This document shows positions 8,137-16,390 of a DNA stretch of 19,612 nt, piece by piece. The DNA lies in NCBI GenBank assembly GCA_036525185.1, contig DATDAW010000032.1, forward strand, positions 1 to 19,612. Direction: 5' to 3'. Within the stretch, counting starts at the first letter, position 1, and each line of letters starts with the position of its first letter. Position numbers and translations under genes: made by a program. The DNA comes from DATDAW01 sp036525185. GTDB lineage: Bacteria > Verrucomicrobiota > Verrucomicrobiia > Chthoniobacterales > DASVRZ01. The notes under the pieces are model-generated. The model was not told where the DNA came from, made no database searches, and was given only the letters and a program-made list of their open reading frames with translations.

Positions 8137-8247
8137 TCACATTCGATCCCGGTCCTCCATTCTGAGCCAAGGCGCTCTATCAAGCCGGCAGGCTGGCGCC
8201 TCACCACTCGTGTTACGGATCCGTGAGACTGTCTGGTTAAAGGCCAT
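8137..8247 (-). pseudogene. Stub of a second giant gene (first codons only)
   Basis: The frame at 8247 begins MAFNQTVSR, matching MAFNETVLR at the start of the giant gene, and has the same upstream DNA. Similarity ends after about nine codons; the frame then runs on for 27 unrelated codons to a stop at 8137. The simplest reading is that a second leader-plus-giant-gene unit once existed here and lost all but its extreme 5' end. I see nothing convincing in 7970-8136. Confidence 0.6.
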
Positions 8248-8713
8248 CCTTGATCCTGGAAAAGCTCCTTCAGGGATCCGGTGCGTCGGTGCCGGTGTGT
8301 TGTAGAATGCGGATGACGAGGGAAGCCGTCCCGTCAATGGCCTCAAGTCACGCCAGAGACAGTTAATCCATTTACGCCCGGAGAGTTAGCAGCATCCAGT
8401 TGTGAGTGCCGTCGCTTCTGCAGCAGTAGCGCTCATCAATAGGGCTGGTAGATCTTCTCAAGCGGTGGTCGCTGCAATGACGTCTCAATGAGCCTAGTGT
8501 CATGCGTGATACGCACGATAAGTCAGATCGATCTTTTACCTCGGTTTTTTGCGCGTTGGAATCGTTACGAATGTCTTTCAGGGAACTAGTACGGCACTGC
8601 CAGGCATCCTCGGTTGCAAACATCTTTCACACGGAGCTGAAGCATGCGCAATAACTAAAAGTGCTTTTTTAAAAGTGCCTAGATCCATGGAGAGAGGCTG
8701 GCGGCACTTTGAC
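8221..8713. repeat. Direct repeat, copy B: degraded leader and gene start
   Basis: This is the partner of 3971-4478, in the same orientation. Over 8600-8713 it is nearly identical to copy A; the half nearest the gene start has diverged more. The small-ORF copy keeps ATGAGCGCTACTGCTGCAGA but then carries an insertion and stops, so it no longer encodes the peptide. The CATGCGT palindrome survives with one mismatch at 8500-8518. Copy B precedes only a stub gene, so it is probably a relic. Confidence 0.9.
8672..8710. repeat. Inverted repeat AAAGTGCC/GGCACTTT, copy B
   Basis: Arms at 8672-8679 and 8703-8710 match those at 4439-4475, and the 23-bp spacer keeps the inner TCCATGGA palindrome with a 2-bp GA expansion. 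The arms are perfect in both copies although the repeats have diverged elsewhere. The following 8714-8883 contains no gene; I see only a weak 5-bp hairpin next to the ATPase gene's stop. Confidence 0.45.
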
Positions 8714-8883
8714 GCGCACTGCGCGTTTGAGGAGAGAGAGTAACCCGCGCAGGCCAGCCGTTAAAGGGTCTAACTAAGCGGAATAGCGTGACCTAGGAGG
8801 GAGCTGCGGATAGTCTTAGCCTTGGTGTTCTTGGCGCCTTGAGGGGTTAATTTCGACCCGTCGATTTCAGGCTGAAACAAGCC

Positions 8884-9981
8884 TTAAAACGTCAATACTG
8901 AGCCGTCATCTTCGTAAACCAGCGCATCCTCCCAATTCCAGCCGCATGGCAATTCGGTGCCAACGGGGTGGGGAGTCGAACCGAGCCGGCGAATTTCCAA
9001 CGCGCGAAGCGTTTGTTTGCCGCTGGAAAGAATGTACTCCGTGCTGTGACCCAGGTAGGTAGTCTGTTTGACCGTAACGCGACTGTTTCCAGGCATGAGA
9101 CGAATATTTTCCGGACGGATCATAACGCGAACCCGCGCCCCGACAGGAATCTCGGATGTGATCCGACCCTCGACAACGCCCTCACTCACGCGCACCTGGG
9201 CTTTCTTGCCGTCCAGACTTAAAAGCAGGCCGGGAAGGAAATTGGCTTTGCCGATGAACGAGGCGACGAACAGGTTGGCTGGATATTCGTAGAGCTGGAT
9301 AGGCGTATCGACCTGGACGACTCGGCCGTTGCGCATGACAGCGACCCGGTCGGAGAGGGTGAGTGCTTCCTCCTGATCGTGGGTCACGTAGATGAACGTG
9401 ATGCCGGTATTTCGCTGAAGCGCCTTGAGTTCTTCGCGGACTTCCGTGCGGATTTTGGCGTCCAGCGCGCTAAGTGGTTCGTCCAGGAGCAGCACGGCCG
9501 GTTCGTCTACGAGGGCGCGGGCGAGGGCGACACGCTGTTGCTGACCTCCAGAGAGCTGCGAAGGTTTGCGGCGGTCGAGACCCTCGAGTTGAACGAGCGA
9601 AATAGCACGGTTGACGCGTTTGCGGATTTCTTCGCGCGGCAGGCGCTTGAGTTCGCAGGCGTAGGCCACGTTGGTAAAGACGTTCATGTGGGGAAACAGC
9701 GCGTAATCCTGAAAAACCGTGTGCACGTTTCGCTCATGCGCAGGCTGCGAAGTGACGTCCCTGCCATTGATGAGAATGCGGCCTTCGTCGGGGAACTCAA
9801 AACCGCCAATGAGCCGCAAGGTCGTCGTTTTTCCCGAGCCAGAGGAGCCCAGAAGAGTGAAAAATTCGCCGCGTCGGATGTCGAGCGTCACGGCGTCGGC
9901 GGCAGCGGTGATGCCATAGCGTTTTGTGGCGCCACGCAACTGAACAGAGAACTGGGTTGTGGGCATGGGAAGCACGGTCAT
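8884..9981 (-). CDS. ABC transporter ATPase, spermidine/putrescine type (PotA-like)
   Basis: This is the cytoplasmic energy-coupling subunit of an importer, hydrolysing ATP to drive the two permeases encoded upstream. The 365-residue protein has all nucleotide-binding motifs: Walker A GSSGSGKTT (45-53), Q-loop Q91, signature LSGGQQQR (143-150), Walker B LLLDEP (164-169) and switch His201. A TOBE-type domain follows (about 285-360), as in PotA and related ATPases, and often helps regulate transport. Its ATG overlaps the stop of the preceding permease gene by 4 bp (ATGA), a sign of translational coupling; an ATG at 9966 is a possible alternative start. It is the last gene of the four-gene operon. 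Substrate cannot be read from the ATPase. Confidence 0.93.
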   Translation of the reverse strand: MTVLPMPTTQFSVQLRGATKRYGITAAADAVTLDIRRGEFFTLLGSSGSGKTTTLRLIGGFEFPDEGRILINGRDVTSQPAHERNVHTVFQDYALFPHMNVFTNVAYACELKRLPREEIRKRVNRAISLVQLEGLDRRKPSQLSGGQQQRVALARALVDEPAVLLLDEPLSALDAKIRTEVREELKALQRNTGITFIYVTHDQEEALTLSDRVAVMRNGRVVQVDTPIQLYEYPANLFVASFIGKANFLPGLLLSLDGKKAQVRVSEGVVEGRITSEIPVGARVRVMIRPENIRLMPGNSRVTVKQTTYLGHSTEYILSSGKQTLRALEIRRLGSTPHPVGTELPCGWNWEDALVYEDDGSVLTF

Positions 9982-10757
9982 GCTTTCCGTGAAAACCAGG
10001 TGCTCAGCAAGACGAGTACGGCCGAGGCTGTAAGAATGGCGGTGACGGCGGCGTTGATCTCTGGGGTCATGCCAAAGCGAAGACGCGAGTAAATTTCCAT
10101 CGGAAGCGTGTTATCCTTGCCTGTAAGAAAAATGGTGACAACGATTTCGTCAAAGCTGAGCGTAAACGCCAGCAATGCCCCTGCAATGATCGCAGACCGG
10201 ATCGACGGAAAGATCACCCGGCGGAATGTCTGTGCAGGTGTTGCTCCGAGATCAGCGGAAGCTTCCTCGAGGCTCCGCGGCAGCCGCGCCAGCCGCGCGT
10301 TGACCATGTTAAAAACGACGGGGAAGCCAAACGTCGCATGGCCGATGATGACCGTCGCTAGACCAAGCGGAATACCCGCTGTGCCGAAGAAACTGAGCAT
10401 GGCGACGCCAGTGACGATGCCAGGCAGGAGGATCGGAATCACGACTGCGCTGCGGAAGACGTTGCGGCCAAAAAATTTCCACCGCATCACAGCGAATGCC
10501 CCCAGCGTTCCGAGGAACGTGGCCAGCAATGTCGCCGTGGAGGCGACTTTGAGGCTATTGAAGAGTCCGGTGTAAAGGCGCTCGTCTTCAAGCATCTGGC
10601 GATACCAATCCAACGTCCAGCCACGAATAGGCAACGCGAGGACGCGTTTGTCGCTGAAGCTGAACAAAACAATGACTGCGAGCGGGATGTGCATGAACAG
10701 GAATACGCCGAGCGTGTAAAAGCCGAGAATCCACTTCGTTGTGCGGCTCTGTCTCAT
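9978..10757 (-). CDS. ABC transporter permease, PotC-like
   Basis: This 259-residue inner-membrane permease has about six hydrophobic segments. It carries the cytoplasmic EAA loop EEASADLGATPAQTFRRVIFP (roughly 163-183), which docks onto the ATPase, and the family's LSFDEIVVTIFLTG segment. Length and the EAA variant match the PotC/second-permease class of polyamine-type importers. It begins three bases after the first permease's stop and overlaps the ATPase start by four, so all three are co-translated. Substrate specificity probably lies mostly with the binding protein. Confidence 0.92.
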   Translation of the reverse strand: MRQSRTTKWILGFYTLGVFLFMHIPLAVIVLFSFSDKRVLALPIRGWTLDWYRQMLEDERLYTGLFNSLKVASTATLLATFLGTLGAFAVMRWKFFGRNVFRSAVVIPILLPGIVTGVAMLSFFGTAGIPLGLATVIIGHATFGFPVVFNMVNARLARLPRSLEEASADLGATPAQTFRRVIFPSIRSAIIAGALLAFTLSFDEIVVTIFLTGKDNTLPMEIYSRLRFGMTPEINAAVTAILTASAVLVLLSTWFSRKA

Positions 10758-10760
10758 GTC

Positions 10761-11636
10761 TTAGAAACTTTCCAGGACCCGTTTTTTGGCCAGGATTGCC
10801 ATCAACACAAACAAAACGGCCAGCACCAGTGCGGAAATTGCCGAGCCCAGCGGATAGTTGGACGCGACTCCAAACTGTCCAGCGATGATGTTTCCCACGA
10901 GACTGTCGCCCGGGCCACCGATGAGCGCAGGAGTGAGGTAATCACCGCTTGTCAGGCTGAAAACACTCAATGAACCAGCAAGCAGCCCCGGCATCACCAA
11001 CGGCAAGGTCACCCGGCGGAATGTGGCAAAACCATCGGCGCCGAGATCGGACGACGCTTCGAGAAGGTTGCGGGGGAGCCGTTCAAATGCGGTGACCAGC
11101 GGCAGGATCATGAACGGCAGCCAGATATAACACAGCGTGAGCCCCATCGAGAACAGGTTGTAGACGAACATTGGCGACGGGGCGTCGAGGATGCCGGCCT
11201 TGATGAGGACCCAGTTCAAAATTCCGGCCTTCCCGAGAATGATCCGCCACGCGAAAACACGCACGAGATAGCTGCTCCAGAGCGGCAGCAGAATGAGCAC
11301 CGTGAGCAGCGTCTTCCAGCGCCCCGCATGAAACGCGAGAAAATACGCAGCCGGTAGCGCAATGACCATGTCCACAAGAGTCACCGCAGAAGCGACATAC
11401 AACGTCCGAATGAGCGCCGGGCGGTATGCCGGAGACAAGGCGGTCGCAAAATTCTCCCACGTGAATTCCTGAATGATATGGACGTATTCGTGTTTTTGAA
11501 ACGCCAGGCTCAGCAAGACGGCCAAAGGGACCAGATAAAACCCTGCCATCCACAGAAAGGGCGGGAGAAATGTCGCCCAGAAACCTTTGCCCCGACGTTG
11601 GTGTTCGACGGCTGTAAAGGAAAGGGCGGCTGACAT
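10761..11636 (-). CDS. ABC transporter permease, PotB-like
   Basis: The 291-residue membrane protein has an N-terminal cytoplasmic tail, a first helix around LPPFLWMAGFYLVPLAVLLS, and about five more helices. Its EAA loop is LLEASSDLGADGFATFRRV, followed by the PLVMPGLLAGSLSVFSLTSGDYLTPALIGG segment typical of first permeases in spermidine/putrescine-type systems. It pairs with the PotC-like permease to form the channel. The start at 11636 has no clear ribosome site. The 90-bp gap to the binding-protein gene is the widest spacing in the operon; such gaps often let the binding protein be made in excess, though no terminator hairpin was recognised here. Confidence 0.92.
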   Translation of the reverse strand: MSAALSFTAVEHQRRGKGFWATFLPPFLWMAGFYLVPLAVLLSLAFQKHEYVHIIQEFTWENFATALSPAYRPALIRTLYVASAVTLVDMVIALPAAYFLAFHAGRWKTLLTVLILLPLWSSYLVRVFAWRIILGKAGILNWVLIKAGILDAPSPMFVYNLFSMGLTLCYIWLPFMILPLVTAFERLPRNLLEASSDLGADGFATFRRVTLPLVMPGLLAGSLSVFSLTSGDYLTPALIGGPGDSLVGNIIAGQFGVASNYPLGSAISALVLAVLFVLMAILAKKRVLESF

Positions 11637-11726
11637 TTAGGTTCAGATAGCGTCCGCGAATTTTCCCATGTGAAGAGCTTCCAGGCTGCTTGTTTCCCCA
11701 AACACCGGACGCCATTTCAATGCTAA

Positions 11727-12788
11727 CTATTGCGATTTAAACTCATTCCAGAGGGCATCCCACTGGTCCAGATTCGGCACGGTTTCCCAGAAGTGGATCG
11801 TTTTGAAATAAGCGTCCAGATCCCCGATGTGATACGCCGTTTTCTCCTGCTCGTTCAGCAGCGGGACGATTTCTTTGCTCACCGGCCAGTACCCGCTAAC
11901 GGCCGCCATTTTTTTCTGCGCCTCGCCCTCGAGCATGTAGTTCATCCATTCCAACGCGATTGCACTGTTCGGGCTGCCTTTGATCAGCATCCAGCTGTCT
12001 GACCACCCCGTGGTTCCCTCTTTCGGGACGGTTGCTTTGACTTTGAAGCCGTCTTTTTCCAACGTCGTCAGGGTAACAGGCCAGCCCCAGGCAAGAGCGA
12101 TCTCCTTGCCTTCGAAAAGCTGGGCGAGCTCGCCCTGGCTCGTCCAGAATTTACGAATTTGCTGTTTCAACGGAAACAGCTTGGGCTTGATGTCGTTCTG
12201 CAACTCAGCCTTGTCGATCTTGAAGAGGTCCTTGGGCCCCTTGAACCAGAGCTTGATGTCCGCTAGAAAAATGGAGTAATCGTTAACGCTAACCAGTCCT
12301 TTGAATTTCGGGTCGAAGAACGTCATCCAGGTGGATGCCTCGGTGTCCGTGACCTGTTCGGGATCGTAAATCAGCAAGTCCGGGCCCCACGCGATGGAAA
12401 CGCCGTAGTTCTTACCGTCGAACGTATTGTAAGGAGCATTCTGAAAAAGCGGAAAAAGGTTTTTGTAATTGGGGACTTTTGTTAGGTCGATCGGAGCGAT
12501 AAGGCCGGCGTCGAAAAGCCGCCTGGTGAGGTCGCCCGAAGCAGTGACGAGATCGTAGGTCTGCCCGCCTCCGGCCTTGATCTTGGCGTACATCTCGTCG
12601 CTCGTGCCACAATAGGTGGCGACGACGTTGTAACCGGTGCGCTTGGTAAATTCCTCCGTCACGGAGGCATCCATGTACCCCTCCCACCCGATGATACGGA
12701 GCGTTTTGTCGGCAGCATCGGCCGAATAGAGGGAAACGAGAAAGAAAATTACGGAGCAAACAGCAAAACCGAGACAGCTTTTTTTCAT
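11727..12788 (-). CDS. Periplasmic solute-binding protein, spermidine/putrescine type (PotD-like)
   Basis: This 353-residue protein captures the importer's substrate outside the inner membrane. A signal peptide is clear: MKK, a hydrophobic core to about residue 20, then a likely cut after SADA (about A25). The mature protein begins LRIIGWEGYMDASVTEEFTKRTGY, the usual opening of PotD/extracellular solute-binding family 8 proteins. The DEMYAKI, YDLV and WGWP segments fit the two-lobed fold. There is no lipobox cysteine at the cleavage site. It is the first gene of the operon; AAAGG lies about 11 bases before the ATG. Ligand could be a polyamine or another small cationic or amino compound. Confidence 0.9.
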   Translation of the reverse strand: MKKSCLGFAVCSVIFFLVSLYSADAADKTLRIIGWEGYMDASVTEEFTKRTGYNVVATYCGTSDEMYAKIKAGGGQTYDLVTASGDLTRRLFDAGLIAPIDLTKVPNYKNLFPLFQNAPYNTFDGKNYGVSIAWGPDLLIYDPEQVTDTEASTWMTFFDPKFKGLVSVNDYSIFLADIKLWFKGPKDLFKIDKAELQNDIKPKLFPLKQQIRKFWTSQGELAQLFEGKEIALAWGWPVTLTTLEKDGFKVKATVPKEGTTGWSDSWMLIKGSPNSAIALEWMNYMLEGEAQKKMAAVSGYWPVSKEIVPLLNEQEKTAYHIGDLDAYFKTIHFWETVPNLDQWDALWNEFKSQ

Positions 12789-13011
12789 GACAAAATGGCC
12801 TTTCTTGAGTCGAAGGGAGTGTATCGAAGTAGACGGAAGCTGGCGAGGGAGTTTTTAAACGTAACGATACGGCTGGACTGTATGGAGGGACGGTTTTAAG
12901 CGAGCGTTTCCGGACGCGGTGGGGGAGGGCAAACAGCGAGCTTTGTTGGAACCTGCGACTTTGCGGATACGAACACTGGATTCTGGATGAAATTCGTGCA
13001 GATTGGCGCCC
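12789..13011. promoter_or_regulatory. Divergent promoter region between ABC operon and dehydrogenase gene
   Basis: The two transcription units start back to back across 223 bp, so promoters for both must lie here. I could not pick convincing -35/-10 pairs or an obvious operator. The shared region makes joint control of transporter and dehydrogenase plausible, which is inference from layout only. Confidence 0.45.
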
Positions 13012-13992
13012 ATGAAACCGGTTTCAGCCTCCGTGGTTCCCTCACAAAAACTTCGTGTCCTCCTCACCACCACTTCGTTCCAGGATACTCCAGGCGCCCA
13101 CCAAGCCCTTCTGGACCAGGCCGGGTTCGACCTCGTCCACCAACGCGGCCCACTCACTGAAGAACGCATGCTCGCGTTGTCAGGAAATTTCGACGCTTTC
13201 ATTTGCGGCGATGACGACATCACCCGGTCCGTCCTCCAGAAATCGCTCCCGCGCCTCCGCGTCATCAGCAAATATGGAGTCGGCCTCGACAAAATCGATC
13301 TCGCGGCCGCCGACGAGCTCGGCGTCCCCGTTTTTTCCACGCCGGGCGTCAATCACACCACCGTTGCCGAGCATACTTTTGCCCTCATGCTGGCCGCGAC
13401 CCGCAACATCGTGCCGGAAGCCAACCATGTCGCTCAAGGCAATTGGAAACGGCTGACCGGTCACGAGCTTCTTGGCAAAACCCTGGCCATAGTCGGTCTC
13501 GGGCGCATCGGGCAGGAAGTGGCCATCCGGGCCAGGGCATTTGGAATGAGATTGCTAGGGTTCGGGACCTATTGGGAGGACCGATTTACGACCGAACTCG
13601 GCATTGAGCGCCGAACGGATTTCGAACAACTGCTGCGGGAGGCGGATATCCTAACATTACACACCAAGTTGACCGCCAGAACACGTCACTTGATCAACGC
13701 CAGCAACATCCCCTGCCTCAAACCGGGCTCGATCCTCATCAACTGCGCCCGGGGCGAAGTTGTGGAGGTCGCCGCCCTCGTCGAAGCCTTGAAAAGCGGT
13801 CGCATTGCCGCTTACGCAGCGGATGTCCTCGACGTGGAACCTCCGCCGCCTGATCATCCGCTGCTTGGCCTGCCTAATGTCGTCATCACTCCGCACATCG
13901 GTTCCCGGACCTTCGAAAGTGTGCAGCGCCAGGGAACGTGTGCTGTGGAGAACCTCACCCGATTTTTGGCCACGGGAAGTCCCAAGGCTTGA
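13012..13992 (+). CDS. D-isomer-specific 2-hydroxyacid dehydrogenase (SerA/PGDH-like)
   Basis: The 326-residue enzyme should interconvert a 2-oxoacid and a D-2-hydroxyacid with NAD(P). It has the Rossmann loop VGLGRIGQE (161-169, G162-x-G-x-x-G167) and the catalytic Arg-Glu-His set: R247 in NCARGEVV, E276 in DVLDVEPPPP and H295 in TPHIGS. An N-terminal substrate domain contains KYGVGLDKID (88-97), close to the phosphoglycerate-dehydrogenase pattern. There is no ACT domain, so it is the short form. At the end of the second Rossmann strand, where NAD enzymes usually have Asp, the sequence reads LLGFGTYW, which may change cofactor choice. The ATG at 13012 was preferred over a TTG at 13003; neither has a strong ribosome site. 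It is divergent from the ABC importer and may act on the imported compound's breakdown product. Confidence 0.9.
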   Translation: MKPVSASVVPSQKLRVLLTTTSFQDTPGAHQALLDQAGFDLVHQRGPLTEERMLALSGNFDAFICGDDDITRSVLQKSLPRLRVISKYGVGLDKIDLAAADELGVPVFSTPGVNHTTVAEHTFALMLAATRNIVPEANHVAQGNWKRLTGHELLGKTLAIVGLGRIGQEVAIRARAFGMRLLGFGTYWEDRFTTELGIERRTDFEQLLREADILTLHTKLTARTRHLINASNIPCLKPGSILINCARGEVVEVAALVEALKSGRIAAYAADVLDVEPPPPDHPLLGLPNVVITPHIGSRTFESVQRQGTCAVENLTRFLATGSPKA

Positions 13993-14346
13993 AATACGGC
14001 AGGGGAGTTTGATTCTGCGACTCAGTCGGAGCGCTGCGATTGTGTTCGTGTTCTTCACGGTTGGTCTCGTGGCCTTCGCCGCAGTAGGGACCGAAAAGTA
14101 GATCCGTGCTCGCGTGGAACAATGGCTTGATCGGGGCGAGTGAAAAGGCGGAACCACAAATGGCGCCACGGTTTGAGATGAGCGACGAGCCCCGGCTTTA
14201 GCGTGCAGAAGAGTCAGGTTCATGTGCATTCCCTCTGCAAGGAATCACTGTGTGTTCTTGTCGTTGATTCGTATTCCCGTTTTTTACATTTAATCCACAC
14301 CCGTGGTCGCAACGATGTCGCTGTTGCTGGCAGCAAGTTCGACCCC
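13993..14346. other. Intergenic region with one doubtful 30-codon hydrophobic frame
   Basis: This is the space between the convergent dehydrogenase and SLC13 genes. The only item of note is a plus-strand frame at 14009-14101 reading LILRLSRSAAIVFVFFTVG and ending AAVGTEK, which would be a single membrane helix. GGGGAG lies next to it, but only TTG, ATT or CTG could start it. I found no convincing terminator for either flanking gene. Confidence 0.3.
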
Positions 14347-16110
14347 TCATCGCAGCGGCCAAAAGAGAGGGATGAGAAGGAGCACTACCACCGAAAGGAT
14401 CAGCGTCAGGCCGAGGCCAGTCTTCACGAAGTCGAAAAAGCGATACTTGCCGGGCCCATAGACGAGGATGCAGGCGGGCTCGAAGGGCGCAATGAAGGAG
14501 ATCGACGCGGCGAGCATGATGGCGATCGCGAAGGTGCGTTCGTTCACGCCCAGCGCGCGCGCGGCGCTCAGCGCGACAGGGAGCACGACCAGGGCGGCGG
14601 CGGCATTCGACAGCGGCTGTGTGAGCAGGATCGTGAGGATAAAAAAACCCGCCAGGATCCCGAACGTGCCCAGCGGTCCGAGGGCGGCGACGGCCCACTG
14701 GCCGAGGAGCGTGGCGGCACCGGTTTTTTCCATCGCGGCGCCGAAAGCGGTCATGCCTGCGATGAGGATCAGCAGCCGCCATTCGATGAATTCGTAAGCG
14801 CGCTCGATGGTGATGCCGCGGAGAAGCACGGTAGCGAGTGCGGCGAGCAGGAAGGCGATGGAGAGCGGCAGCCAGCCGAATCCGCCGCCGATGATCGCGG
14901 CTCCAAAGCACAAGACGGTGTAGAGCCCTTGCCGCTCGCGATGCACAGGCGGCCGATGCTCGCCTATGACGGCGAGGCCCGGGTGGTGTCGCAGCGCTTG
15001 CAAGCGCTCCTCGGGGCCGCCCACGAGCAGTAGGTCGCCCACGCGCAGCGCGACCTCGGCGAGCTGTTCGCGCAAAGCCCGGCCGTGGTGGTGAATGGCG
15101 ATTACCGTCATCCCGTAGCGCTGCTGAAAACCGGCCCGCCCCAGCGTCCAGCCGGCAAGGTGCGATTGCGGGGTAATAAGCACCTCAGCCAACCGGAAGG
15201 CGCCGCTTTGCAGCTCGCGGTCGTCGGGCGGGCTCTCTGACTTGATCGCCAGGCCTTCGATGGTTTTGATCTTTATGAGGTTCTCGACTTTGCCCTCGAT
15301 CAGGAGCGTGTCGCCGGACTGGAGGCGCACGTCAGAAGCGGGCAGATATTCTTTCTCGCCACGCAGGATTTTAAGGATGCGGAAATCGAGTGGCGAGAGA
15401 TCCCATTCGACGCTCTTCTCGCCAACGAGCGGCGAGTGCGGCAGCACGGTGACTTCGCAGAGATATTCACGGATGCCGTAATCGGTGGAGAGGCTTTCCT
15501 CCCGGTGATCGGGCAGCAGCCGTTGGCCGATTAAAAACATGTAGGCGATGCCAATGGTGCAGATGATCAGGCCGATGGGCGTGATCTCGAACAGGCCCAA
15601 AGGCTTGAGGCCAGAGTGCGTGATGTAGCCGCTAACCGCGACATTGGTCGAGGTGCCGATGAGTGTGCAGGTGCCGCCGAGCATTGAAGCGTAGGCCAGG
15701 GGCATGAGCAGCTTCGACGGGCTGACCTGCGCCCGGCGCGCAACGCCGCTCACCGCGGGCAGCAGCATGGCAGTGACGGTGGTGTTGTTCATGAACGCCG
15801 AGAGCGCGCTCGCCGCGCCCATGATCAACACGAGCAGCCTGCGTGATCTGCCGCCCGCGAGCTGGAAAACCATCCGCCCCGCGACATCGAGCACTCCAGT
15901 TTCACGTAGTCCGCCGCTGATGACGAAGATCGAGCCGAGGATAATAATAATCTCACTACTAAACCCCGCGAACGCTTCCGATGGAGAGAGTACGCCGGTC
16001 AACACCAGAGTGGAGAGCAGAAGCAGCGTGATGACCTCAATGGAGAGCATTTCCGTAGCGAGGAGGATGATCGCGAGAACGAGCAAGCTGAGGACGAGGA
16101 TGATCTCCAT
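14347..16110 (-). CDS. SLC13/DASS-family anion permease with two RCK-C domains
   Basis: The 587-residue inner-membrane carrier matches the divalent anion:sodium symporter family, which moves sulfate or di/tricarboxylates. The N-terminal half has about five helices with the substrate motif MNNTTVTAMLLP (about 107-118) and GTSTNVAVSGY. A cytoplasmic block (about 215-390) holds two TrkA-C/RCK-C domains, each ending in a SGDTLLIEG or VGDLLLVGG strand. The C-terminal half repeats the membrane unit with the second motif TQPLSNAAAALVVLPVAL. The two-RCK-C arrangement is typical of the larger bacterial SLC13 proteins often annotated as sulfate or citrate permeases; substrate is not resolved. A purine-rich ribosome site lies in the end of the small upstream gene, seven bases away, implying coupling. 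The dehydrogenase gene is convergent at its 3' side. Confidence 0.92.
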   Translation of the reverse strand: MEIILVLSLLVLAIILLATEMLSIEVITLLLLSTLVLTGVLSPSEAFAGFSSEIIIILGSIFVISGGLRETGVLDVAGRMVFQLAGGRSRRLLVLIMGAASALSAFMNNTTVTAMLLPAVSGVARRAQVSPSKLLMPLAYASMLGGTCTLIGTSTNVAVSGYITHSGLKPLGLFEITPIGLIICTIGIAYMFLIGQRLLPDHREESLSTDYGIREYLCEVTVLPHSPLVGEKSVEWDLSPLDFRILKILRGEKEYLPASDVRLQSGDTLLIEGKVENLIKIKTIEGLAIKSESPPDDRELQSGAFRLAEVLITPQSHLAGWTLGRAGFQQRYGMTVIAIHHHGRALREQLAEVALRVGDLLLVGGPEERLQALRHHPGLAVIGEHRPPVHRERQGLYTVLCFGAAIIGGGFGWLPLSIAFLLAALATVLLRGITIERAYEFIEWRLLILIAGMTAFGAAMEKTGAATLLGQWAVAALGPLGTFGILAGFFILTILLTQPLSNAAAALVVLPVALSAARALGVNERTFAIAIMLAASISFIAPFEPACILVYGPGKYRFFDFVKTGLGLTLILSVVVLLLIPLFWPLR

Positions 16111-16117
16111 TTTGCGC

Positions 16118-16390
16118 CTACTGCCTCCGAAAGATCAGCACGAGAAAAACGACGACGCCCGCAAGCAGGACTGTGCCAGGCACGCCCAGGCAGGCGGTCT
16201 GTGAAGGACGGGCCATGGCTTGACAGGCTGCGGCAGACGCCAGCGAGGATTTGGTAAAACCGGATGCGATCAGCCAGAGGCTGAGTGAGATCACACCGGC
16301 GGCGAGGATGCCAAGCCGTATCCATGCCGTTGGTCGCGACGCAGCCGCGCAGCAGATTTTTTCGAAGTGAGGGGGACGAGGCACGCGCAT
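16118..16390 (-). CDS. Small two-helix membrane protein upstream of SLC13 permease
   Basis: The frame ends seven bases before the permease's ATG. From the ATG at 16390 it encodes 90 residues with two hydrophobic helices: WIRLGILAAGVISLSLWLIA (about 22-41) and GVPGTVLLAGVVVFLVLIF (about 69-87). A Ser/Ala-rich periplasmic or loop segment between them has two cysteines (ACQAMARPSQTAC). The C-terminus RRQ would be cytoplasmic by the positive-inside rule. The start is uncertain: no ribosome site precedes 16390, and the frame stays open upstream to 16621 with sequence that looks non-coding. I know no family for it; position suggests an accessory subunit or a passenger of the permease transcript. 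Confidence 0.45.
   Translation of the reverse strand: MRVPRPPHFEKICCAAASRPTAWIRLGILAAGVISLSLWLIASGFTKSSLASAAACQAMARPSQTACLGVPGTVLLAGVVVFLVLIFRRQ

Noticed and set aside
8137..8200. tRNA-like wording (TTCGATCCCGG next to GGCGCTCTATCAAG)
   Set aside because: The pieces are in the wrong order and no acceptor, D or anticodon stems can be paired on either strand.
8820..8865. Short CTTGGTGTTCTTGGCGCC stretch like wording seen scattered in some soil-bacterial genomes
   Set aside because: Only one copy is present here and I cannot show it belongs to any defined repeat family.
14009..14101. 30-codon single-helix peptide after the dehydrogenase gene
   Set aside because: It needs a TTG, ATT or CTG start with poor spacing to GGGGAG, and a short hydrophobic frame can arise by chance; kept only as a note on the intergenic region.
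14203..15033. 276-codon plus-strand frame rich in Glu, Arg and Gln
   Set aside because: It is antisense to the well-supported SLC13 permease gene and its low-complexity charged sequence is a typical shadow.
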